The position numbers and the translations under genes were made by a program. From contig NZ_MBSO01000016.1 in the NCBI RefSeq assembly GCF_001695835.1, positions 44,421-108,420 of the forward strand: a stretch of 64,000 bases of DNA. The letters run 5' to 3'. Every line of letters starts with the position of its first letter. The first letter of the stretch is position 1. The notes beneath the pieces were generated by a model, which saw only the letters and a list, made by a program, of their open reading frames with translations, was not told the DNA's origin and ran no database searches. Shown here in pieces: positions 17,921 to 27,742 of this stretch. Origin of the DNA: Ensifer sp. LC11. GTDB lineage: Bacteria > Pseudomonadota > Alphaproteobacteria > Rhizobiales > Rhizobiaceae.

Positions 17921-18805
17921 TCAGCTCAACCGGCTGCGTTTCCACAATGCCGGCGTGGTGCCGACGACCCTCCGGAAGATCCGGGTGAAGTGCGCCTGAT
18001 CGGAAAATCCGGTTTCGGCGGCGATGGCCGTGAGCGACACCTCGTTCTTCAACAGCAGCGTCTTGGCCTTCTCGACCCTGGCATTGGTTTGCCACTGATG
18101 CGGGGCCATGCCGGTCGAGGCTTTGAAGGCGTGACTGAAATGCGATTGCGACAGCCCGGCAAGGGACGCCAGCTCCTCCAGGCGGATATTGCGGCTGCTG
18201 TTTTCGTCGATGAACTCGACCGCACGGCGAAGCTGCCAGGTGGCGAGCGGGCTGCGTTTGCGTGCGTCGCTGCGATTGAGCTTCATCAGGTCGATGAACA
18301 GTGCGACCGTCAATCCGTCGCCGTAAAGGTCGTGCAACGGCTGCGGATTGAGGCACTCGGCGGCGATCAGCTGCGCGAGTTGCAGAAAGCGCTCGTCGTG
18401 GAACATCAGCCGCGGCGTGTCGTAGCGGTCGGCATCGAGATCTTCCATCAAACGCCGGCTGAGGATCTCAAGGTTGAAATGCAGGTCAAGATGGCGGATG
18501 TAGCTGACATCGACGACATCCGCCCAGATTTCCATGCCTGCGGGAATGTAGGAAAGCGCCTGCCGGTGATCGTTTTGCACTGAGCCGCGGCTATCGGGAG
18601 AAAGCTTGACGTTGCAACGGGCGCCACCCTGCGCCTCGAGGACGATAAACATGCGCGGATCGTCGGATACGTAGTGCCCACCGGCTTGCGTCTCGCACTC
18701 GACATCCCAGACGTCGGCGACGATGCCGTTCCATTCCCTGCGGTGCAAGCCGCCGAGCACCTTGAACCCGGAAATCCTGTTCTGCATCCGCGGCTGAAAC
18801 GACAT
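17921..18805 (-). CDS. AraC-family transcriptional regulator
   Basis: A 294-residue regulator with an N-terminal effector domain of about 185 residues and a C-terminal pair of helix-turn-helices (LEELASLAGLSQSHFSHAFK and LTAIAAETGFSDQAHFTRIF). It lies directly upstream of the TonB receptor on the same strand, an arrangement seen with RhrA/PchR/FoxR-type activators that respond to the siderophore taken up by the neighbouring receptor; that role is inferred. A hairpin with a U-run lies 23-40 bases before the ATG. Confidence 0.87.
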   Translation of the reverse strand: MSFQPRMQNRISGFKVLGGLHRREWNGIVADVWDVECETQAGGHYVSDDPRMFIVLEAQGGARCNVKLSPDSRGSVQNDHRQALSYIPAGMEIWADVVDVSYIRHLDLHFNLEILSRRLMEDLDADRYDTPRLMFHDERFLQLAQLIAAECLNPQPLHDLYGDGLTVALFIDLMKLNRSDARKRSPLATWQLRRAVEFIDENSSRNIRLEELASLAGLSQSHFSHAFKASTGMAPHQWQTNARVEKAKTLLLKNEVSLTAIAAETGFSDQAHFTRIFRRVVGTTPALWKRSRLS

Positions 18806-18827
18806 CGACGCTTGTCCAACGCTAAAA

Positions 18828-18845
18828 GAGGCGAGACGACGCCTC
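18828..18845 (-). terminator. Hairpin plus U-run upstream of the araC gene
   Basis: On the minus strand GAGGCG-TCGTCT-CGCCTC is followed by TTTT. It lies after the surf1 stop and just before the araC start, so it either terminates the cyo-surf1 transcript or acts as an attenuator in the araC leader. Confidence 0.55.
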
Positions 18846-18939
18846 AGGCTTATTCCTTCCTCTTTTACTCATCTTTAATGTGCAGCGGAAGCCCCGAAGC
18901 AAGATGGCGGACGACGGATGCTGTGGAGGGCCTGTCGCG

Positions 18940-19686
18940 CTAAGCGACCCTTCGGCGATAGACGATCCACACGCCGGCGGCACTCATGGCCGCGAGCGCG
19001 AACCAGGTGAGCGCGTAGACAAAGTGGCTGTTGCGAAAACGGACGACGGTGAGCCCGCCGATCGGCAGACCGCCGGGATTGGGGGATGCGTCTGCATCGA
19101 CGAAATAAGGCGCGACATCGCTCAGCGCCTTCGACGCAGCGATGGCGGCGACGTCGCGGGAGAACCAACGGTCATTTGCCGGATCGTTCGAACGTAGGAA
19201 GGCGCCGCCAGGTTCAGTAATGCGCAGCAGACCGGTGACTGTAGCGGTTCCGACGATCTCGCCTTGCGCGCGGGCAGCAGGGTCGCGGCGATCCGACGGC
19301 ACGAAACCGCGATTGATGAGGATCGTCGAGCCGTCTGCAAGGATCATCGGCGTCAGCACCCAGAAGCCGGCGCCACGCTCCGTGACCGCCTGCACCAGAA
19401 CCGACTTGCCGTGGAGGAAGGTGCCGATTGCGCTGACACGCCGATATTCGTCCTTCTCCCTGGTCACGTACTCCCAGTCCGGTCGCGAGGGCGCCGGCAC
19501 GGTTTCAGCATGAACGCGGGCATCCACGCGGGCGATAAGGTCAAGTTTCCAGGAAAGGCGCTGAACCTGCCAGGTCCCGAGCGCGACGAACACGGCGACG
19601 AGAAACAGGAGCGCGCCTGTCAGCGTGAGGCGCGCGCGCGAGGAGGACGACTTTCCGTCCCCGCTCGACTGGCTTTCCATGGTCAT
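18940..19686 (-). CDS. SURF1-family oxidase assembly protein
   Basis: A 248-residue inner-membrane protein with the SURF1 layout: one N-terminal membrane segment (LTGALLFLVAVFVALGTWQV, residues 22-41), a periplasmic domain (PDWEYVTREKDEYRRVSAIG, GAGFWVLTPMILADGSTILI, NRGFVP), and a second membrane segment near the C-terminus. The family helps insert haem into haem-copper oxidases. It is the last gene of the cyo operon, where enterobacteria have cyoE; no haem O synthase gene is present here. Confidence 0.9.
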   Translation of the reverse strand: MTMESQSSGDGKSSSSRARLTLTGALLFLVAVFVALGTWQVQRLSWKLDLIARVDARVHAETVPAPSRPDWEYVTREKDEYRRVSAIGTFLHGKSVLVQAVTERGAGFWVLTPMILADGSTILINRGFVPSDRRDPAARAQGEIVGTATVTGLLRITEPGGAFLRSNDPANDRWFSRDVAAIAASKALSDVAPYFVDADASPNPGGLPIGGLTVVRFRNSHFVYALTWFALAAMSAAGVWIVYRRRVA

Positions 19687-19713
19687 CTTCGTTACAGCCT
19701 GCGCGACCTGCCG

Positions 19714-20118
19714 TCAGGGCATGTTCTTCATTATCTCGTGCGTCATTGGCATCATGTTGGTGTTGAGATGATGCATCACCCAGAGCGATCCGGCGAGCGC
19801 GATGCCGACGATCACGATCGTGAAGATCAGCGCCATCAGCGTCCAGCCGCCTTCTGAGCGCGCATTCATGTGCAGGAAGTAGATCACGTGCACGATGATC
19901 TGGACGACACCGATGCCCATGACGAGCACAGCCGTCAGAAGCTTGCTGTCGAGCGCGCCGCTCATGACCAGCCAGAACGGGATGGCCGTCAGGATCACCG
20001 ACAGGATGAAGCCGGTCAGGTAGCTCTTGAACGAACCATGGCCGGCGGCGTCACCGGGGTGGCTGTGCGCGTGATGGGGCTCGAACGCGCTCTCGTGGCC
20101 AGAATGCTGCGAACTCAT
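19714..20118 (-). CDS. cyoD: Cytochrome o ubiquinol oxidase subunit IV
   Basis: A 134-residue protein with a His-rich N-terminus and three membrane segments (YLTGFILSVILTAIPFWLVM, TAVLVMGIGVVQIIVHVIYF, LMALIFTIVIVGIALAGSLW). This is subunit IV of the bo3 quinol oxidase, which aids assembly of the copper site. I chose the ATG at 20118 because it overlaps the cyoC stop; the longer open frame is inside cyoC. Confidence 0.93.
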   Translation of the reverse strand: MSSQHSGHESAFEPHHAHSHPGDAAGHGSFKSYLTGFILSVILTAIPFWLVMSGALDSKLLTAVLVMGIGVVQIIVHVIYFLHMNARSEGGWTLMALIFTIVIVGIALAGSLWVMHHLNTNMMPMTHEIMKNMP

Positions 20119-20735
20119 CCGAGAACTCCGAGCAGGTAGACGAAGGAAAAGACGCCGATCCAGATGACGTCGAGGAAGTGCCAGAACATCGACAGGCACA
20201 TGAGCCGGCGCCGGTTTTCCGGGATCAGCCCGCGTTTGCCGACCTGCACCATCAGCGTGATCAGCCAGATGATGCCGAATGTGACGTGCAGCCCATGGGT
20301 GCTGACAAGCGTGAAGAACGACGACAGGAAGGCCGAACGCGTCGGACCGGCACCCTCGAGGATCAGGTGATAGAACTCATAGAGTTCCACCGCCACGAAG
20401 ATTGCGCCGAACACGCCGGTGACGCCGAGCCAGAACAGCGTCTCCATCTTGGCGTTGCGCTCCATCTGGAGCATGGCAAAGCCGTAGGTGATGGAGGACA
20501 GGAGCAGCATCGCCGTGTTGAAAGCAACGAGGCCGAGGTCGAACAGGTCGGCTGGTGACGGCCCCGCCGCGTAGTTACGGCCGACGACGCCGTGCGTGGC
20601 AAAGAGCACGGCAAAAATCAGGCAGTCACTCATCAGGTAGAGCCAGAAACCCAGCATGGTGCTGTGTTCCGGATGATGCTCTTCCGTCAGGTAGAACTGC
20701 GGCGTCTCGTTTTCTTGGACTTGGGTTTCGCTCAT
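20115..20735 (-). CDS. cyoC: Cytochrome o ubiquinol oxidase subunit III
   Basis: A 206-residue protein with five membrane segments, matching CyoC (LGFWLYLMSDCLIFAVLFAT, TRSAFLSSFFTLVSTHGLHV, FGIIWLITLM, SMFWHFLDVIWIGVFSFVYL). It is a structural subunit of the bo3 oxidase core. The ATG at 20735 is four bases after the cyoB stop. The upstream extension lies within cyoB and is not real. Confidence 0.94.
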   Translation of the reverse strand: MSETQVQENETPQFYLTEEHHPEHSTMLGFWLYLMSDCLIFAVLFATHGVVGRNYAAGPSPADLFDLGLVAFNTAMLLLSSITYGFAMLQMERNAKMETLFWLGVTGVFGAIFVAVELYEFYHLILEGAGPTRSAFLSSFFTLVSTHGLHVTFGIIWLITLMVQVGKRGLIPENRRRLMCLSMFWHFLDVIWIGVFSFVYLLGVLG

Positions 20736-20739
20736 CGTC

Positions 20740-22743
20740 TCAGGTCCGTTCCGCCAGCAGCTTGGAGCGCGCATCCTCGGTCGCCGCCACGGTCTCGGCG
20801 GGGATGAAGAAATCACGGTGATAATTGAAGGTATGGCCGATCGCGACGGCAATGATGGCGATGAAGGACACGGCCGCCAGCCACCAGATGTACCAGATGA
20901 GCGCGAAAGCGAGCGCGACGCTGATCCCGGCGAGAATGACGCCCGTGCCGGTGTTCTTCGGCATGTGGATCGGCTTGAAGCCTTCGAGCGGGCGCTCGTA
21001 GCCGCGGCTCTTCATGTCGTACCAGCTGTCGTGATCGTGCACGACGGGCGTGAAGGCGAAGTTATAGTCCGGCGGCGGCGACGAGGTCGACCATTCGAGC
21101 GTGCGGCCATCCCATGCGTCGCCGGATGTTTCGCGCAGTTGGTCGCGACGGAGAAAGCTGACGATCAGCTGCATGATGAAGGACGCAATGCCGATCGCGA
21201 TCAGGACGGCGCCGAAGGCGGCGATGATGAACCAGATCTGCAGCGACGGGTCCTCGAACTGGCTGACACGACGGGTAACACCCATCAGGCCGAGCACATA
21301 GAGCGGCATGAAGGCGAAGAAGAAGCCGATCTGCCAGAACCAGAAGCTCATCTTGCCCCAGAAGGGATCCAGCTTGTAGCCGAAGGCCTTGGGCCACCAG
21401 TAGACGAGGCCGGCCATCAGCCCAAACAGAACGCCGCCGATGATGACGTTATGGAAGTGGGCAATCAGGAACAGCGAGTTGTGCAGCACGAAGTCGGCCG
21501 GCGGGATCGCCAGCATGACGCCGGTCATGCCGCCGATGACGAAGGTCACCATGAAACCGATGGTCCACAGCATCGGCAGTTCGTAGCGGATGCGGCCGCG
21601 ATACATGGTGAAGAGCCAGTTGAACATCTTGGCACCCGTCGGGATCGAAATGATCATCGTCGTGATGCCGAAGAAGGCGTTGACCGAGGCGCCCGAACCC
21701 ATGGTGAAGAAGTGGTGCAGCCACACCAGGTAGGACAGGATCATGATCACGCAGGTGGCGTAGACCATCGAGGTATAGCCGAACAGGCGCTTGCCGCAGA
21801 AGGTCGCGACGACCTCGGAGAAGATGCCGAAGGCCGGCAGGACGAGAATGTACACTTCGGGGTGACCCCAGATCCAGATGAGGTTGATATACATCATCGG
21901 ATTGCCACCAAGGTCATTGGTGAAGAAGTTCATGCCCAGGTAGCGGTCGAGCGAAAGCAACGCGAGGGTCGCGGTCAGGATCGGGAAGGTCGCGACGATC
22001 AGGATGTTGGTGCAGAGCGAGGTCCAAGTGAAGACCGGCATCTTCATGAAGGTCATGCCCGGAGCGCGCATCTTCACGATCGTGGCGATCAGGTTGATGC
22101 CTGAGAGCGTCGTGCCGACGCCCGCCACTTGCAGGCCCCAGATGTAATAATCAACGCCGACGCCGGGACTGTAGTCGGCACCCGAAAGCGGCGGATAGGC
22201 GAGCCAGCCGGTGCGGGCGAATTCGCCGACGAACAGCGACATCATGATGATGATGGCGCCACCGGCGGTCATCCAGAACGAGAAATTGTTGAGGAAGGGG
22301 AAGGAGACGTCGCGCGCGCCGATCTGCAGCGGCACGACATAGTTCATGAAACCGGTGACGAAGGGCATCGCCACGAAGAAGATCATGATCACGCCGTGGG
22401 CGGTGAAGATCTGGTCGTAGTGATGCGGGTTGAGGTAGCCCTCATTGCCGTTGAAGGCGATCGCCTGCTGCAGGCGCATCATGATGGCATCGGCAAAGCC
22501 GCGCAAAAGCATGATGATCGCCAGGATGATGTACATGATGCCGATCTTCTTGTGATCGACCGAGGTGAACCACTCGTGCCAGAGATAGCCCCAGAGCTTG
22601 TACTTCGTGACCAGCGCGAGGACCGCAAGGCCAACCACCGCCACGACCGCGAAGGTCACGACGAGAATGGGCTCGTGATAGGGGATCGCTTCTAAGGTCA
22701 GCCGCCCGAAGATGAGTTGTGTGAGGTTGGTGTCACCGAACAT
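20740..22743 (-). CDS. cyoB: Cytochrome o ubiquinol oxidase subunit I
   Basis: A 667-residue catalytic subunit with about 15 membrane segments. Haem and copper ligand regions are visible: [20 protein letters not shown] for the low-spin haem, [20 protein letters not shown] with the His-Tyr pair of CuB, LHHFFTMG for the CuB histidines, and [20 protein letters not shown] for the high-spin haem. It oxidises ubiquinol and reduces oxygen to water while pumping protons. Length and order match E. coli CyoB. Confidence 0.96.
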   Translation of the reverse strand: MFGDTNLTQLIFGRLTLEAIPYHEPILVVTFAVVAVVGLAVLALVTKYKLWGYLWHEWFTSVDHKKIGIMYIILAIIMLLRGFADAIMMRLQQAIAFNGNEGYLNPHHYDQIFTAHGVIMIFFVAMPFVTGFMNYVVPLQIGARDVSFPFLNNFSFWMTAGGAIIIMMSLFVGEFARTGWLAYPPLSGADYSPGVGVDYYIWGLQVAGVGTTLSGINLIATIVKMRAPGMTFMKMPVFTWTSLCTNILIVATFPILTATLALLSLDRYLGMNFFTNDLGGNPMMYINLIWIWGHPEVYILVLPAFGIFSEVVATFCGKRLFGYTSMVYATCVIMILSYLVWLHHFFTMGSGASVNAFFGITTMIISIPTGAKMFNWLFTMYRGRIRYELPMLWTIGFMVTFVIGGMTGVMLAIPPADFVLHNSLFLIAHFHNVIIGGVLFGLMAGLVYWWPKAFGYKLDPFWGKMSFWFWQIGFFFAFMPLYVLGLMGVTRRVSQFEDPSLQIWFIIAAFGAVLIAIGIASFIMQLIVSFLRRDQLRETSGDAWDGRTLEWSTSSPPPDYNFAFTPVVHDHDSWYDMKSRGYERPLEGFKPIHMPKNTGTGVILAGISVALAFALIWYIWWLAAVSFIAIIAVAIGHTFNYHRDFFIPAETVAATEDARSKLLAERT

Positions 22744-22823
22744 GGTTCGTCCAATATGTCTCGAATTGCGGCCCCAGGGGCCTTGGCGCTCGCTGGATCG
22801 GAGCCGGCGTGCGCGCGAAATTC

Positions 22824-23933
22824 CTAGTGCGTCTTGTGCATGTCGTGGTTCATTGGCGCCGGCTCTTCCTTGACGCCCTCTGCCGGCTCCTCGCTCTTGG
22901 CGGGATTGCCGGTTTCGGGGAAGGTCGCAGCAGGTGCTGCAGCTTCAGTGACACTGCCGGCATGGCGGTTGTCATGCTCGAGCTTGGCGCGGTTCTCATG
23001 GCTTTCGACGCCCGCCCCACCCATCATGTCGATGTGCATCATGTCCTTCATGCACATCTGGCCGACCCGCACGCACATGTTGAGCACGGCGTCATAGAGT
23101 CCGTCTTCGACGGAGGCGTAGTAGCGCACCGGTTCCTTGACGCTCGGTTTTTCGAGCTTCAGGTAGGCGTCGCGGTTGAGCATAGTGCCGTTCTGCTTCA
23201 CCCGGGCGACCCACTGGTCGAAGCCTGCTTGATCCACGCCATGGAACTTGAAGCGCATGTGCGAGAAGCCGTCGCCACTATAGTTGGACGAAAGGCCTTC
23301 GTACTCGCCGGGCTTGTTGATGACGGCGTGCAGCTTGGTCTGCATGCCGGGCATGGCGTAGATCATGCCTGCAAGGGCGGGAACGTAGAAGGAGTTCATC
23401 ACCGAGGAGGCCGTGATCTTGAAGTTGATCGGCACGTCCACCGGTGCAGCCATCTCGTTGACCGTAGCAATGCCATACTCCGGATAGAAGAACAGCCATT
23501 TCCAGTCGAGCGCCACCACCTCGACGGTGATCGGCTTAATCTCTTCGGTCACCGGGCGCGCCGCATCGATCCGGTCAAGCGGACGGTAGGGATCGAGCTT
23601 GTGCGTGCTCACCCAGGTGATTGCACCGAGCGCGATGATGATCGCGAGCGGCGCCGACCAGATGATGACTTCGAGACCGGTGGAATGGTGCCATTCCGGA
23701 TCATACTTCGCAGCTGTGTTCGACTGGCGATAACGCCAGGCGAAGAAAAGGGTCAGGAAAAGCACCGGAACGATGATCAGCAGCATCAGGACCGTCGAAA
23801 TAACGATCAGATCCCGCTGCTGCGCGGCGATGTCGCCAGACGGCGACATCACGACCATATTGCATCCCGTAAGGGTCAGGAGCAACAGGACGGACATAGC
23901 CGATCGTCCGGCTAGATTGAATGGCTTCGGCAT
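22824..23933 (-). CDS. cyoA: Cytochrome o ubiquinol oxidase subunit II
   Basis: A 369-residue lipoprotein: signal peptide with lipobox LTGC, two membrane segments, then a cupredoxin-like periplasmic domain ([40 protein letters not shown]). As in quinol oxidases, the CuA ligands of cytochrome c oxidases are absent, and it forms the quinol-side subunit. The C-terminus has a variable tail ending in HDMHKTH, possibly metal-binding by chance. The ATG at 23933 is preferred over the upstream in-frame codon because it gives a standard lipoprotein signal. First gene of cyoABCD-surf1. Confidence 0.94.
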   Translation of the reverse strand: MPKPFNLAGRSAMSVLLLLTLTGCNMVVMSPSGDIAAQQRDLIVISTVLMLLIIVPVLFLTLFFAWRYRQSNTAAKYDPEWHHSTGLEVIIWSAPLAIIIALGAITWVSTHKLDPYRPLDRIDAARPVTEEIKPITVEVVALDWKWLFFYPEYGIATVNEMAAPVDVPINFKITASSVMNSFYVPALAGMIYAMPGMQTKLHAVINKPGEYEGLSSNYSGDGFSHMRFKFHGVDQAGFDQWVARVKQNGTMLNRDAYLKLEKPSVKEPVRYYASVEDGLYDAVLNMCVRVGQMCMKDMMHIDMMGGAGVESHENRAKLEHDNRHAGSVTEAAAPAATFPETGNPAKSEEPAEGVKEEPAPMNHDMHKTH

Positions 23934-24232
23934 TGCGGCCTCAACTTGCGTTTTGTCTAGTCGCAATTACTCGGGCATGTTCGCGCATGGAAGTGAGGTC
24001 CATCGTCGCAGCGCAGCATTTTGCCGCAGTGCAATGACAACGATAGGACTATCGGCCCATGCACATTTGTACTAGCGCAAAAGGCGTTGTCGGCTCAACG
24101 GCGGCCGTTCTGGCCGACGAGAGACATCAACTGAAACAAGGTGATTGCGCATGCACGTGCGCGGCATTCTTGATATCAGACGCCATTTGGTCAACACTCT
24201 AACGACATGACGCTGGTCCGTCGGAGAAGTTC
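23934..24232. promoter_or_regulatory. Divergent promoter region between cyoA and the MFS gene
   Basis: This 299-base gap separates two divergently transcribed genes and must hold both promoters. I saw no convincing -35/-10 pair, FNR box or open frame. Nothing else can be supported here. Confidence 0.4.
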
Positions 24233-25558
24233 ATGGTTTCGGTCGCTAACCCAACATCGTCTGGTCTGGAGCGTGACGCACGCCGCATCCATGAAGACGA
24301 CAAGCCCTTGTCTGCTGGCAGTATCGCCATTGGCGTGGTGATCGGCCGGACATCGGAGTTCTTCGACTTCTTCGTCTACGGCCTCGGCTCCATCCTCGTC
24401 TTCCCGAAGCTGATTTTCCCGTTCGCGCCCAATGCCGTGGCGGCGACGCTGATGTCCTTCGCTCTTTTTCCCCTCGCCTTTCTCGCCCGTCCGGTCGGCT
24501 CTTTCGTCTTCATGTGGATCGACCGCAATTATGGACGCGGCACGAAGCTGACGGTTGCTCTGGTCATTCTCGGCGGCTCGACGGCATCGATCGCCTTCCT
24601 GCCCGGCTACGACACGATCGGGTATTGGGCCGTCGCGCTACTGGCGCTGTTCCGGCTGGGACAGGGATTTGCGCTCGGCGGCGCTTGGGACGGGCTGGCA
24701 TCGCTGTTGAACCTCAACGCGCCATCGAATCACCGCGGCTGGTATGCGATGATCCCGCAGCTCGGCGCCCCGATCGGGTTTGCGCTGGCAAGCATTCTGT
24801 TCGGCTACTTCGTCACCAACCTTTCCGAGGCCGACTTCCTGGCCTGGGGCTGGCGCTATCCGTTCTTCGTCGCCTTCGCGATCAACGTCGTGGCGCTGTT
24901 TGCGCGCCTGCGGATCGTCGCCAGCAAGGAGTTTGGCGCCGCCATGGAGGCGCAGGAGCTGCAGCCGCGGCCGATCTTCGAGATGCTGAGCAAGCATAGC
25001 ATCGACGTGGTGCTCGGCGCCTTCGTTCCCCTCGCAAGCTTCGCCATGTTCCACCTCGTTACCATCTTCCCCTTGAGCTGGGTGACGCTCAACGGCGGCC
25101 AGTCTGCAGGGGAATTTCTGTGGGTCCAGGTTGCGGGGGCGGCGCTGGGGGCGCTTGGAATCGTGCTCTCGGGCGTAATCGCCGACCGGGTCGGCCGGCG
25201 CAATCAGCTGATGTTCGGTGCGATCCTGATCGCGATCTTCAGCTTCTCGGCACCCTTCCTGCTCGATGCGGGCGGCAAGGGCCAGGATGCCTATATCCTG
25301 ATCGGCTTCGCCATCCTCGGCCTTTCCTTTGGCCAGTCTTCGGGCGCCGTCTCCTCGCGATTCACCCAGTACTACCGCTACACCGGTGCGGCCCTGACGT
25401 CGGATCTCGCCTGGCTTGTCGGCGCGGCCTTCGCGCCGCTGGTGGCACTCGGCCTTGCAAGCAGCTTCGGCATCATCTTCATCGGCGGGTACCTGATATC
25501 CGGTGCGATCTGCACGATTGTGGCGCTGAGCCTGACACGGGCGCTCGACCAGCAGTAA
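24233..25558 (+). CDS. MFS transporter, metabolite:H+ symporter (MHS) type
   Basis: A 441-residue inner-membrane protein with 12 predicted segments. The start EFFDFFVYG and the loop FMWIDRNYGRGTKLTVALVI resemble MHS-family symporters (ShiA/ProP/KgtP group), as does FRLGQGFALGGAWDGLASLL. Family members import organic acids, osmolytes or shikimate with protons; the substrate is unknown. It is divergent from the cyo operon, with no catabolic genes attached. Confidence 0.85.
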   Translation: MVSVANPTSSGLERDARRIHEDDKPLSAGSIAIGVVIGRTSEFFDFFVYGLGSILVFPKLIFPFAPNAVAATLMSFALFPLAFLARPVGSFVFMWIDRNYGRGTKLTVALVILGGSTASIAFLPGYDTIGYWAVALLALFRLGQGFALGGAWDGLASLLNLNAPSNHRGWYAMIPQLGAPIGFALASILFGYFVTNLSEADFLAWGWRYPFFVAFAINVVALFARLRIVASKEFGAAMEAQELQPRPIFEMLSKHSIDVVLGAFVPLASFAMFHLVTIFPLSWVTLNGGQSAGEFLWVQVAGAALGALGIVLSGVIADRVGRRNQLMFGAILIAIFSFSAPFLLDAGGKGQDAYILIGFAILGLSFGQSSGAVSSRFTQYYRYTGAALTSDLAWLVGAAFAPLVALGLASSFGIIFIGGYLISGAICTIVALSLTRALDQQ

Positions 25559-25617
25559 GCAGCGCCCACCGGCGCCAGGAGAGCGCGGCTTTGCGGTAGC
25601 CGCGTTCGATTGTGGCG

Positions 25618-26934
25618 TCAGAGGCGGACCTCGACCTCGAACCCTTGGCTCATTCCCGGCGCCGGTGATGCGATCAGCAATTGGCCGTGCATTTGCTCGA
25701 CCAGCCGCTGGACAATGGCAAGACCAAGGCCTGAGCCGGAGGCGTCGGTCGGGCCGCGCATGAAGCGCTTCGTCAGGTTCGCTCGAACGTCCGCATCAAT
25801 GATGGCGCTCTCGTTTGTCACGCGAATGCCCTTGAGGTCGACGTGGACATCGACCCGGCTACCCGGCGGACTGTGGATCAGAGCGTTTTCCAGGAGATTG
25901 CGCAGAACGATCGCAAAGGCGTCCGCGCGGATCGGGCGTTCAAGCACAGTGCCTGTTTCGACCTGCACATTGAGCCGGCTCGCTCCGAGTGAGGATCGCT
26001 CCAGGTCCTGCGTGACAACCATCAGTACCGGCAACAGGTCCTGACGTTCGTCCGAAATGGCGATGCCTGCCTCGGCACGCGACATCTGCAGCAGCTTCTC
26101 GGCAAGCCGACCGAGATGAAGAAGCGCGCGTTCGATCTGAGCGGTTCGCTGGCGGAAGCCCGGTGGCACCTCACTCAACAGCCGTTGCGTTTGTGCGAGC
26201 GCCCCCGCGATCGGCGTTCGGAGCTCATGTGCACTATTCGAGGTGAATTCCCGCTCTGCTTCGAGCGCCGCTTTCAGCCGTGCCAGCAGCAGGTTCACGG
26301 AGCGGGCGATCGCGCGCAGTTCCCTGGGCAGGACGCTCTCGTCGATCGGCGCCAGATTGCCGCTGTCCTTCGTAAGAATTTCGTCGCGCAGCTGCGCAAC
26401 CGGCGAAAGTGTGCTGCGAACGACGAAGATGATGGCGAAGATGCTGCCCGGAATGAGAAATAACAGCGGCAAGAGCAGCGCGGTTCCTGCTTCCATGAGC
26501 GCTTCGCTGCGGTATTCGAGCGCATCACCAACCTGGACAAACAGCGATCCGTCGGTCGTGCCGGCGGTATAGATCCGGTGGGTGGCCGTCTGCGAAAAAC
26601 CGACAGCAAGAGAAACCGGATAGGGCTCCGACGCGCCATCGTTGAGCAACACCTTGCCGTCGCGGTCTCGGACCTGGTACGTCAGGTATTGCGAATTGGG
26701 AGTAGGCACCATTACGGCTACGCCGGCGACCCCTTCGGTACCGCTGCGCGAAGCGTCATTGGCGATGATTTGCAGCAGGCGCTCAGCGGTTTCCTGGATG
26801 CCGCTGTCGAAGATCTCCGTGAATTCGTCGTGCATGACGTAAACGCCAAGTCCGAGTGCGACGAACCAGAAGAGGGCGACGACGCTGGTGAGCGCGATGG
26901 CCAGTCTGCGGGTCATGCTGGCGGCTGTGGGCAT
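25618..26934 (-). CDS. Sensor histidine kinase (TctE/QseC-like)
   Basis: A 438-residue kinase with membrane segments near residues 13-34 and 165-187 flanking a periplasmic sensor domain. The phosphoacceptor His is in NSAHELRTPIAGALAQ, the N-box is NLLENALIHSPPGSRVDVHV, and the G2 box is SGSGLGLAIVQRLVEQMHG. The ATG at 26934 follows the response-regulator stop by four bases and has AGGTGA upstream; the longer open frame lies inside the regulator gene. With the OmpR-type regulator it forms a two-component system of unknown signal. Confidence 0.9.
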   Translation of the reverse strand: MPTAASMTRRLAIALTSVVALFWFVALGLGVYVMHDEFTEIFDSGIQETAERLLQIIANDASRSGTEGVAGVAVMVPTPNSQYLTYQVRDRDGKVLLNDGASEPYPVSLAVGFSQTATHRIYTAGTTDGSLFVQVGDALEYRSEALMEAGTALLLPLLFLIPGSIFAIIFVVRSTLSPVAQLRDEILTKDSGNLAPIDESVLPRELRAIARSVNLLLARLKAALEAEREFTSNSAHELRTPIAGALAQTQRLLSEVPPGFRQRTAQIERALLHLGRLAEKLLQMSRAEAGIAISDERQDLLPVLMVVTQDLERSSLGASRLNVQVETGTVLERPIRADAFAIVLRNLLENALIHSPPGSRVDVHVDLKGIRVTNESAIIDADVRANLTKRFMRGPTDASGSGLGLAIVQRLVEQMHGQLLIASPAPGMSQGFEVEVRL

Positions 26935-26938
26935 CCGA

Positions 26939-27607
26939 TCACCTGATGCTGTAGCCGAGGCCGCGTACGGTCTCGATCCTGTCAGCGCCGATCTTCTTGC
27001 GCAGACGGCTGACATAGACCTCGACGGTATTGCTTTCGATCTCGGCGCCGAAAGCGTACAGCGTGTCGTGAAGCTGTTCCTTGGAAACAAGGGCGCCCGG
27101 ATGGGCGACCAGCTTGTCGAGAACGGCCCATTCCCGGGCACTGAGGCTCCGGCTGTCGCCATTGACAACGATCCTGCGATGAACCTGATCAATCTCGATG
27201 CCGGGAAGTTTGACCGTCGGTACGGCATTTCCCGCATATCGTCTGGAGACGGCGAGCATGCGGGCCGTCATCTCGCCGAGATCAAAAGGCTTGAGCAAAT
27301 AATCGTCGGCACCACTGTTTAGCCCTTCGATCCGATCGGAAACCTGGTCGTGTGCCGTCAGGATGATGACCGGTGTTCCGTCGCCTCGTGCGCGCAGGGC
27401 ACGCAGAAGCGTCAGGCCCGCACCGTCAGGCAGCCGAAGGTCAAGCAGAATGAGGCCGTAGGAGACCGTATCCGTCGCGGCGGTGGCGTCGAGCACACGG
27501 GTAAACCAGTCGACTGCATGACCGCCCGCCGCGACGTGGTCGCGCAGCGCCTCCCCCAGAACCTGATCGTCTTCGACTAGTAGGACTCTCAAGATATCAC
27601 CGGACAC
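26939..27607 (-). CDS. OmpR/PhoB-family response regulator
   Basis: A 222-residue regulator: a receiver domain with RVLLVEDDQVLGEALRDHV, the phosphoacceptor in LILLDLRLPDGAG, and the Lys in YLLKPFDLGEM; then a winged helix with VYVSRLRKKIGADRIETVRG, GYSIR. No ATG fits. A GTG at 27607 with AAGGA seven bases upstream and a TTG at 27592 with GGTGA are both possible; the TTG would give the usual short N-terminus. It is the first gene of the pair with the kinase. Confidence 0.9.
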   Translation of the reverse strand: MSGDILRVLLVEDDQVLGEALRDHVAAGGHAVDWFTRVLDATAATDTVSYGLILLDLRLPDGAGLTLLRALRARGDGTPVIILTAHDQVSDRIEGLNSGADDYLLKPFDLGEMTARMLAVSRRYAGNAVPTVKLPGIEIDQVHRRIVVNGDSRSLSAREWAVLDKLVAHPGALVSKEQLHDTLYAFGAEIESNTVEVYVSRLRKKIGADRIETVRGLGYSIR

Positions 27608-27742
27608 TTGTTCGTCCTTGCCTATTGTCGATTGGGGATATGCGTCAAGTCCCTGAGCAGTGATGGGGTGAGGCTCAGGCGCGATCGACGGCGCGCCGGC
27701 AAGGTCTGCCACCGCGCTTGAGGCGCAAAGAGGCGGGCTAAT

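Noticed and set aside
20818..22104. A 428-codon open frame on the plus strand
   Set aside because: Antisense to cyoB, whose haem and copper motifs are unmistakable.
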